Origin: CAYGUK01 sp964352985
GTDB lineage: Bacteria; Pseudomonadota; Gammaproteobacteria; JAHCLG01
NCBI GenBank assembly: GCA_964352985.1
Contig: CAYGUK010000076.1
Coordinates: 1-20,118 of the forward strand
Length of the DNA: 20,118 bases
Reading direction: 5' to 3'
The notes under the pieces are model-generated. The model was not told the origin of the DNA, made no database searches, and was given only the letters and a program-made list of their open reading frames with translations. Position numbers and translations under genes: made by a program. Shown here piece by piece: positions 15,165-20,118 of the stretch. The stretch's first letter is position 1; the number at the start of each line of letters is the position of its first letter.

Positions 15165-15351
15165 GATTAAATATTTTATAAATCTTGACGCTCTCAGCTA
15201 ATGTTGGAACAGTTTTTTTATTTAACAAATCTAATAATCGTTTTCCATCTATATTTAAAATTAAAGCCAAATCATTTTCTTTTTTATATTGCGAATAAAG
15301 CTCGGCAAGCATTAGCTCAGTAGTAAGTTTTGTTAATTGCTTATCATGCAT
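15121..15351 (-). CDS. Small hypothetical protein, possibly degenerate helix-turn-helix
   Basis: From the ATG at 15351 the protein has 76 residues; a TTG at 15366 is also possible, but GGGGA lies about 8 nt before the ATG. The segment LALILNIDGKRLLDLLNKKTVPTLAESVKIYKIF looks like an XRE-type helix-turn-helix in pattern (short helix, turn, Pro-Thr, regularly spaced hydrophobics), but this is weak. It overlaps the end of the repressor gene tail-to-tail by 44 bp, so the two transcripts are antisense there. A Cro-like or antitoxin-like role is possible. No family was recognised. Confidence 0.55.
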   Translation of the reverse strand: MHDKQLTKLTTELMLAELYSQYKKENDLALILNIDGKRLLDLLNKKTVPTLAESVKIYKIFNLMRESLHDKQGAPP

Positions 15352-15366
15352 TAACTGATTCCCCAA

Positions 15367-15683
15367 ATATTTATTAAATGAAAAAAAGTATTAATCTAAT
15401 TTCGAGCTATTATGTGAAGAAAACGCTTTCAAAACTACAAGGTAAATTTACTTGCGCCGATTTTTTTTAAAATACCAATCTTCAAAACTGAATAATTAAT
15501 TTCCATTTATAGTTCGGGTACAAATTGTTGATCCATAGGAATTATTTTTTTTGTCTTCTGTAGAATTAGCTTTTTATATTCTGTAAAATTATAGATTGTA
15601 AGATTTTGGCTATCTTCATGGACGAAGTGAACTAATTATAAAACAAGAATATACGCTTTGGATTAAATACATGGGGAAGTCCA
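15367..15683. other. AT-rich spacer between the repressor module and the methyltransferase
   Basis: About 317 bp without a gene. It holds short AT-rich near-repeats (ttctgtagaatta at 15556-15568 and ttctgtaaaatta at 15579-15591) and a T-run at about 15462-15469 after gcgccga with no real stem. Promoter elements for the 15684 gene probably lie in its last 100 bp but could not be pinned down. Confidence 0.5.
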
Positions 15684-16430
15684 GTGGCAAATTGTAAAAC
15701 AATAATTGATGGTTATACTGTCGAATATTTGCACAAATCAGAACTCGAGGAAATGCATCAGGAAATTTTTCTTGACCAAACTTATCACTTCTCTACTAAA
15801 AATGACAAACCCTTAATAATTGATGCCGGCGCAAATATTGGTTTATCAACACTTTACTTTAAACGACTTTATCCAAATGCCAAGATCATTTGCTTTGAAC
15901 CAAACCCTGAAGTTTTTAAATTATTACAAAATAATATCAGCCATAATAATCTAAAAGATGTTACTTTAATTAATTCCGCACTCTCAGCACAAAATAATAT
16001 ATCTAGAAATTTTTATTTAGATAATGCTAACGGCAAACATGATACTTTAGGCGCATCACTTTATCATCATTGGGTTGAACGCGAAAATTGTGAAATAGAT
16101 GAAATTTCTGTTAACACAACAAATCTTGCTGATTATATAAATCAGCAAGTAGATTATTTAAAAATGGATATCGAAGGTTCTGAATTCGAAGTACTTGCTA
16201 GTATTGATACGAGTCTTCCTAACGTTAAAGCTTTCAATATTGAAGTGCACGAAATTAATGACCGTGGATTTTGCAATGAAACTGCGGGTACTTTAATTGA
16301 TAGATTGTTAATTCATGGGTTTCATATTACAACACAGAGAAAAAATCTTTTAAGTTGTTTGCCTGAGAAATTGCATAATTGGGTTCGGAGTAAGAAGCCT
16401 AGTTTGACGATGGTTAGGGGTGAAATGTAG
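15684..16430 (+). CDS. FkbM-family SAM-dependent methyltransferase
   Basis: The 248 residues show the FkbM family pattern: SAM-binding motif I IIDAGANIG (45-53), the acidic strand CFEPNP (70-75) and the LKMDIEGSE signature (159-167). FkbM-type enzymes O-methylate sugars or small metabolites, often in capsule, LPS or antibiotic pathways; the substrate here is unknown. The start is GTG, with GGGGAAG about 4 nt upstream; the next in-frame ATG would remove 24 residues. It stands alone, with no glycan genes around it, so it looks like cargo or a chromosomal neighbour. The catalytic core is intact. Confidence 0.88.
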   Translation: MANCKTIIDGYTVEYLHKSELEEMHQEIFLDQTYHFSTKNDKPLIIDAGANIGLSTLYFKRLYPNAKIICFEPNPEVFKLLQNNISHNNLKDVTLINSALSAQNNISRNFYLDNANGKHDTLGASLYHHWVERENCEIDEISVNTTNLADYINQQVDYLKMDIEGSEFEVLASIDTSLPNVKAFNIEVHEINDRGFCNETAGTLIDRLLIHGFHITTQRKNLLSCLPEKLHNWVRSKKPSLTMVRGEM

Positions 16431-16450
16431 CTTTTTACTAAAAGTCATTC

Positions 16451-16476
16451 AAAATTATTATTGCATTAATAATTTT
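16451..16476 (+). terminator. AT-only hairpin after the methyltransferase gene
   Basis: aaaattatta (16451-16460) and taataatttt (16467-16476) form a perfect 10-bp stem with the loop ttgcat. The 3' arm ends in four T. It lies 20 nt past the stop codon. The stem has no G-C pair, so termination would be weak. Confidence 0.4.
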
Positions 16477-16525
16477 CATCTCGCTACTAACTACTCGCTG
16501 TTTTGCTTCCAATAATTTTCAATCG

Positions 16526-16546
16526 TGGTGTTTTTAAACCGCTTAC
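16526..16546 (+). repeat. Right copy of the degenerate 21-bp direct repeat
   Basis: It matches 34-54 at 18 of 21 positions in the same orientation. It lies just after the methyltransferase and before the first insertion sequence, so the pair encloses the whole putative element. This is a possible relic attachment site of low certainty. Confidence 0.25.
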
Positions 16547-16644
16547 ATTTGAATTAATTGTCGATTAGATGGATTATTGTTCGTTTATCTTTCATTTTTA
16601 AAATTATTTGATTTGAGTCAAGTTTGTTAAATTTTAACGAGAGG

Positions 16645-16669
16645 TGTAATGGACCCCGAAAATTGGACA
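16645..16669 (+). repeat. Left terminal inverted repeat of an IS3-family element
   Basis: The segment begins tgtaatggaccccgaaaa and continues to ttggaca, the typical left end of IS3-family elements. It lies 42 bp before the orfA start at 16711, which has AAGGAG upstream. The right end was not found. Confidence 0.7.
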
Positions 16670-17566
16670 GCTAATTAAGAGATAATCACACCATAAAAAG
16701 GAGATTATTTATGTCCAAATTACTCAAGAAATATACAGCTGAAGAAAAATCAAAAATAGCCTTTGCCTCATGCTATCTGGGAAGTTCACCCAGAATGAAT
16801 TAACGTCGAAATTCGGCGTTCATGCCACTCAAATTAGTACCTGAAAAATCATTTAAAAGATAACATTACAGAAATATTTCGAGATGGTCGAAGACGACAA
16901 AAAGACGATAATCAAGCGCTCGTTGATGAGCTTTACAAAAAGATTGGCAAACTTAATATTGAATTAGAGTGACTGAAAAAAAATCAGAAGATTCGACTGA
17001 GCAAAAGCGACAATTAATCCAGCCGGCTCATGCTAATATCAGCGTGAGTCGGCAATGTGACTTATTGAATTTACCTCGTTCCAGTTATTATTTTAAACCA
17101 ACACCAGACTCTGATTTAACACTTACCTTTCTCATTTTAACCGATGAAGAATTAACTCGTCATCCGTTTATTGGTACTCGAAAAATGGGCCAGTATTTAA
17201 ATTCATTTGGCTATAACGTAAATAGAAAACGAATACAACATTACTATCAACTACTCGAACTAGAAACGGTTTATTGTAAACCTAATACCAGTAAAGCTCA
17301 TCCAGATCACAAAATATACACTTATTTACCGCGTCATCGTGTGATTGATAAACCTAATCAAGTTTATTGCGCAGATATCACATATATTCGAATTCATCAA
17401 GGATTCATGTATTTGGTTGCTATCATGGACTGGTTTAGTCGTTATGTTCTTGGTTGATCTTTATCACCCAGTCTCGATGCGGATTTTTGCGTGGAATAGT
17501 TAGAGGACGTTCTGCAACATCAATGTTGTGAAATATTTAATACCGGATCGCGTACTAATAGCTAAG
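16645..17566 (+). pseudogene. Decayed IS3-family transposase (orfA and orfB remnants)
   Basis: orfA starts at 16711 (MSKLLKKYTAEEKSKIAF) but is broken by two frameshifts, near 16775 and at 16842 where a Trp codon lost a base, and by a TGA at 16970. Recognisable pieces include ELTSKFGVHATQIS and EIFRDGRRRQKDDNQALVDEL. orfB is open from 16969 to 17457: RSSYYFKPTPDS, FIGTRKMGQYLNSFGYNVNRK, then the rve core with PNQVYCADITYIRIHQGF (first Asp) and MDWFSRYVLG. It stops at TGA where relatives have Trp. Homology continues through LDADFCVE, a TAG, and EIFNT, where the second catalytic Asp is lost. The element is dead. Confidence 0.88.
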
Positions 17567-17835
17567 TCAATATATTTTTAACGTCAAATTATCCTCTAGC
17601 GAATAAATCACTATAAATTTGAAAAAAAGATATACCTTTTACCCAGAGAGTTCTGCTTATAAGTAATAGACTTCATTTCATCCCAGTAACACAAGATCAG
17701 CGATTTACACTGTCTTAACTGTACTTAAAACAAATTTAGATCCCAGCAGAACTGTCTAACACGATCTACAAGGTCAGCTTAATAAAACTGCCTTCAGGGC
17801 TGCAAAACAATGACCTGAACTGCTGTGCTGGGTTA
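17567..17835 (-). other. Non-coding flank downstream of the IS110-type fragment (possible ncRNA remnant)
   Basis: About 270 bp without a reading frame. On the minus strand it can form several short stems: CCCAGCA/TGCTGGG (17742-17748 with 17826-17832), AGGTCA/TGACCT and TTCAGG/CCTGAA, plus agttctgct (17649-17657) with agcagaact (17745-17753). IS1111-group elements carry a structured bridge RNA between the transposase stop and the right end, so this could be its relic. The IS110/IS1111 subgroup is not established. Confidence 0.35.
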
Positions 17836-18168
17836 TTACTGACTTTCATAAGTGCAATAATAATCGGTATTATGAGTTATCATGCTATAGACAACTCGTG
17901 CCATTTTAGCTGCTACAGCGACATAAGCTTTACGCTTTAAATCAGCATTTTTTGGAGAATCTTTTATATAATTTTCATATTTCTTTCGAAACGAATTTTC
18001 TCTCATTCGAATAGCAATTGTAGCAGCGAGCCAAAATACTTTACGCAAATCAGCGTTTCCTCTTTTTGATAACATAGTGTGAACACCAAGCGATTTTGTC
18101 GTATCATAACTACCAAGCGACTTTGTCGCATTAAGCCTACCAGGGGAAATTGACGGATCCAACCTAAA
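17836..18168 (-). pseudogene. C-terminal fragment of an IS110/IS1111-family transposase
   Basis: The 108-codon frame encodes only the C-terminal domain of an IS110-type recombinase. Landmarks are LDPSISPG, LSKRGNADLRKVFWLAATIA and NADLKRKAYVAVAAKMARVVYSMI. The N-terminal RuvC-like DEDD domain is absent, and homology stops near 18168, where AT-rich DNA upstream of the ISNCY-like copy begins. The conserved serine region (family pattern around SG) is disturbed by an in-frame 27-nt duplication giving ATKSLGSYD-TTKSLGVHT. The apparent start is a TTG inside the old gene, so it is not a real gene start. Non-functional fragment. Confidence 0.85.
18085..18128. repeat. 27-bp-period tandem duplication inside the IS110 fragment
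   Basis: accaagcgattttgtcg (18085-18101) recurs as accaagcgactttgtcg (18112-18128) with one mismatch. The period of 27 bp keeps the frame and doubles nine residues. Confidence 0.8.
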
Positions 18169-18178
18169 CGTGTTTTTT

Positions 18179-18202
18179 TAATATTTATTTTACTAAATAT
18201 TA
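18179..18202. repeat. AT-rich palindrome just upstream of the ISNCY-like transposase
   Basis: taatattta (18179-18187) and taaatatta (18194-18202) are a perfect 9-bp inverted repeat with a 6-nt spacer. It sits at the junction between the IS110 fragment and the next element and may belong to the left end of the latter. A T-run precedes rather than follows it on the plus strand. Confidence 0.4.
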
Positions 18203-18207
18203 GGGGA

Positions 18208-19258
18208 ATGCTGAGGATGATAGTGATGGATTCTAAAGCCCAATTAACTGTTGATATTATTTCGAAAGTTGCAGAGAAAAAAATAACAATTAATAATGCA
18301 TCAAAATTATTAAATAAATCAAGACGTACGATTGAACGTTATTTGCAGCGTTATTATGCTGAAGGTATTCAATTTGTTATTCATAGAAATAAAGGACGAG
18401 CACCTTCAAATAAAATGCCTATAAAAATGAAGCACACGGTTCAGCAATTAATTAAAGAAAAATATTTTGATTTAAATCTTTCTCATTTAAGAGATATGCT
18501 TGCTAAAAATGAAAATATAATGATTAAACGTGAGACACTGAGAACTTGGGCACATGAAATTCACCATGTGAAACGCGCTAAGAAGCGTCGCTCAAAAGTC
18601 AGGAAACGTCGTGAGAGAATGAGTTGTGCTGGTTTAATGATGCAAATGGATGGGAGTACGCATCAATGGTTTGGGGATAAAAAATCGTGCCTTATTGCCA
18701 TTATTGATGATGCCACTAGTGAAGTCCATGCTGAGTTTTTTAAATCCGAGACGACATTGGGATGCTTAAAAGTTATTAAAGATTTTATTGCTATAAAAGG
18801 TTTCTTTAAAACGCTTTATGTGGATAGCGGGTATCTTTGGAGGTCCTAAACGCTGTCACTTTTCCCAAGTGAAACGGGCTTGCTTTGAGCTTGGTATTGA
18901 AATTATTTTTGCTTATTCACCCCAAGGTAAAGGCCGTATCGAGCGAGCTTTTGATACCTTTCAAGATCGCTTAATACCAGAGTTACGATTGAATAATATT
19001 GCTGATATTAACAAAGCTAATCACTATTTAAAAACAATCTTTATTCCGTCTTATTGGAATAACTCAGTTACTGTCGAGCCAGAAGATCATTGCTCTGAAT
19101 TTACGCCAGTATCTTATGATTGTAATTTAGATGATGTATTAGTATTAAAGGAATATCGAAAAATAAGAAACGATCATACCTTTAGCTATGGTAATAAATT
19201 TTATTTAATTAATTCACCGTTACGACAATCGATTGCAAAACAAAAAATAGAAATATGA
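18208..19258 (+). pseudogene. ISNCY-like (IS1202-type) DDE transposase, frameshifted and truncated
   Basis: The N-terminal part (18208-18849; probable real start ATG 18226) has a helix-turn-helix (ITINNASKLLNKSRRTIERY), the RNKGRAPSNK motif and the start of the catalytic core: MQMDGSTHQWFGDK (first Asp), AIIDDATSEV and LYVD (second Asp). The frame then breaks near 18830. It continues in the frame of 18818-19258 as AGIFGGPKRCHFSQVKRA, SPQGKGRIERAFDTFQDRL (catalytic Glu) and a C-terminal stretch ending KQKIEI. Relatives have one extra Arg codon between the Asp and AGIFGG, so a 2-nt deletion explains the shift. The protein is also short at the C-terminus. Inactive unless frameshifting restores it. 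Confidence 0.88.
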
Positions 19259-19466
19259 CCTTACCCCGATTCAGTAGACACATTCCGATGAAAAAAATGA
19301 ATCAGGAAAATAATAAGGATCGGCAGTCTGCCATGATTAAACAAAGTATTCAACTGCAATAATAAAGAAATAATATTAATCACATCCAAACTAATTAAAA
19401 TCTATTATTAAGCAAAGCGGTGTTTAAATTACTCAGATGCGAGTTAGGATGACGAGCAACAGTAAT
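19259..19466. other. Non-coding spacer with a possible IS end
   Basis: About 208 bp without a gene. accccgattcagtagacac (19262-19280) resembles the outer ends of some IS3-family elements, and an ATG-led frame of about two dozen codons follows, but this is too little to name. No other structure was seen. Confidence 0.35.
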
Positions 19467-19584
19467 TTATCCACGGGTTTGCGTTAATTCGCGAGAGGCT
19501 GTGGTCAAGTGTGGGCAACAGGGATGTTGTCCACGCTTGTCCATAGTCTCCGTGGATAATGGCAGGTGCTATCATTAACGCAAA
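19467..19584 (+). repeat. Interlocked inverted repeats with DnaA-box-like motifs (candidate origin or structured RNA)
   Basis: ttatccacgg (19467-19476) pairs perfectly with ccgtggataa (19550-19559). tttgcgttaat (19478-19488) pairs perfectly with attaacgcaaa (19574-19584). Between them, 19495-19519 and 19526-19550 form a 25-position stem with a 6-nt loop, 20 Watson-Crick pairs, 4 G-U pairs and one mismatch. Six 9-mers are close to the DnaA box TTATCCACA. Plus-strand copies start at 19467, 19527 and 19537; minus-strand copies start at 19500, 19510 and 19551. The central two pairs are each 10 bp apart. The block is visibly GC-richer than its surroundings, and an AT-only stretch follows at about 19581-19620. 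Confidence 0.6.
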
Positions 19585-19606
19585 ATAATATCATTTTAAA
19601 CTTTTA

Positions 19607-20118
19607 TTAAATATTATTCGTTAACAAATGATAGCGTTGCTCAAATTGTTTTGGGCTTAAATAATCAAGATATGAATGTAAACGTTCCGCATTGTAAAAA
19701 GTTTCAATATAATCAAAAATGCTTATCTCAGCTTGTGCGCGCGTATAATATGTTGTTCAATAAACACAATCATTTTTTAATGAATGAAAGAAACTTTCCA
19801 TAGCCGCATTATCATAACAATTGCCTACACCGCTCATACTAACAATAATTTTTTGTTGATTTAAAAGTGCTTGGAAATTATAACTCGTATATTGACTTCC
19901 CTTATCAGAGTGATAAATAAATTCTGTTGGATAGCCACGATGTTTTATCGCCTGATTAAAGGCTTTGATGACTAATGCTTCTGTCATGCGATTACTCATA
20001 GACATCCCAACAATATATCTTGAAAATAAATCTAAAATAACAGCTAAATATAGCCAGCCTTCTTTAGTGCGGATAAATGTGATGTCTGACACCCACTTTT
20101 CATTTGGCATAGTCGCTG
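19607..20118 (-). pseudogene. IS3-family orfB transposase, interrupted by a stop and cut by the window end
   Basis: The catalytic core is complete in the visible part: Asp in WVSDITFI, Asp in YHSDKGSQY about 60 residues later, and Glu in NAAMESFF after the expected 35 residues (D-D35E). The frame hits a TGA at 19757-19759 after LKNDCVY. The typical C-terminus continues in the same frame to the stop at 19607: TTYYTRAQAEISIFDYIETF, NAERLHSYLDYLSP. A single base change thus interrupts an otherwise well-kept gene. The N-terminal part lies beyond 20118. The protein differs from the IS3-family copy at 16645, so two separate insertions are present. Confidence 0.9.

Noticed and set aside
16970..17457. 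TGA codons at positions where IS3 transposases usually have Trp (16970-16972 and 17455-17457), hinting at TGA read as Trp
   Set aside because: The same transposase uses TGG for other Trp residues and also carries frameshifts and a TAG. The T4SS genes use TGG for Trp and TGA as tight, overlapping stops. Decay by G to A change is simpler.
18179..18202. Palindrome before the ISNCY-like gene as an intrinsic terminator
   Set aside because: The stem is AT-only and the T-run lies on the wrong side for the plus strand; the minus strand has A residues after the stem.
1..20118. CRISPR arrays, tRNA or rRNA genes
   Set aside because: No regularly spaced repeats, cloverleaf-like segments or conserved rRNA stretches were seen.

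Overview
The window is AT-rich DNA, probably from a host-associated or environmental gammaproteobacterium. The clues are a Legionella-lvh-like or conjugative-plasmid-like P-type (VirB/D4) type IV secretion cluster, a phage-like replication operon and a dense graveyard of broken insertion sequences. No rRNA, tRNA or marker gene is present, so taxonomy below class level is a guess. The genetic code behaves as standard: Trp is TGG, and TGA stops sit inside tight gene overlaps. Ten Ns at 6754-6763 mark an assembly gap.

Layout. (1) 1-684 is non-coding and holds a nested hairpin at 513-588. (2) 685-11798, all on the minus strand, is one compact T4SS operon. Read in transcription order it holds two small unknown genes, virB2, virB3, virB4 split into two genes at its domain boundary, virB5, a 42-residue VirB7-like lipoprotein, an unknown 125-residue membrane-anchored protein, virB6, virB8, virB9, virB10, virB11 and virD4. 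Most junctions touch or overlap by 1, 4 or 8 bases, so translation is probably coupled. No VirB1, relaxase or integrase lies in the window. (3) 12004-12360 (+) is an orphan gene. (4) 12393-14275 (minus) is an operon of a phage-type replication protein, a DnaC-like helicase loader and a stand-alone LuxR-type HTH protein. (5) 14276-14471 is a regulatory region rich in inverted repeats. It lies between that operon and the divergent XRE/S24 repressor gene (14472-15164), which overlaps a small convergent gene. (6) 15684-16430 is an FkbM-family methyltransferase, followed by a weak terminator-like hairpin. (7) 16645-20118 is a pile-up of decayed transposons: an IS3-family copy, an IS110/IS1111 C-terminal fragment, an ISNCY-like copy with a frameshift, and the end of another IS3-family copy in which a stop codon interrupts the gene. 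A locally GC-richer block at 19467-19584 lies among them. It contains interlocking inverted repeats and six DnaA-box-like 9-mers.

How it may work together (inference): a CI-like repressor and operators control a replication-initiation operon, next to a nearly complete mating or effector-delivery machine. This is the organisation expected of an integrated conjugative or phage-plasmid-like element. A degenerate 21-bp direct repeat (34-54 and 16526-16546) brackets the block. The repressor seems to lack the catalytic lysine and the Ala-Gly cleavage site of self-cleaving relatives, so its relief from repression may not use the RecA route.
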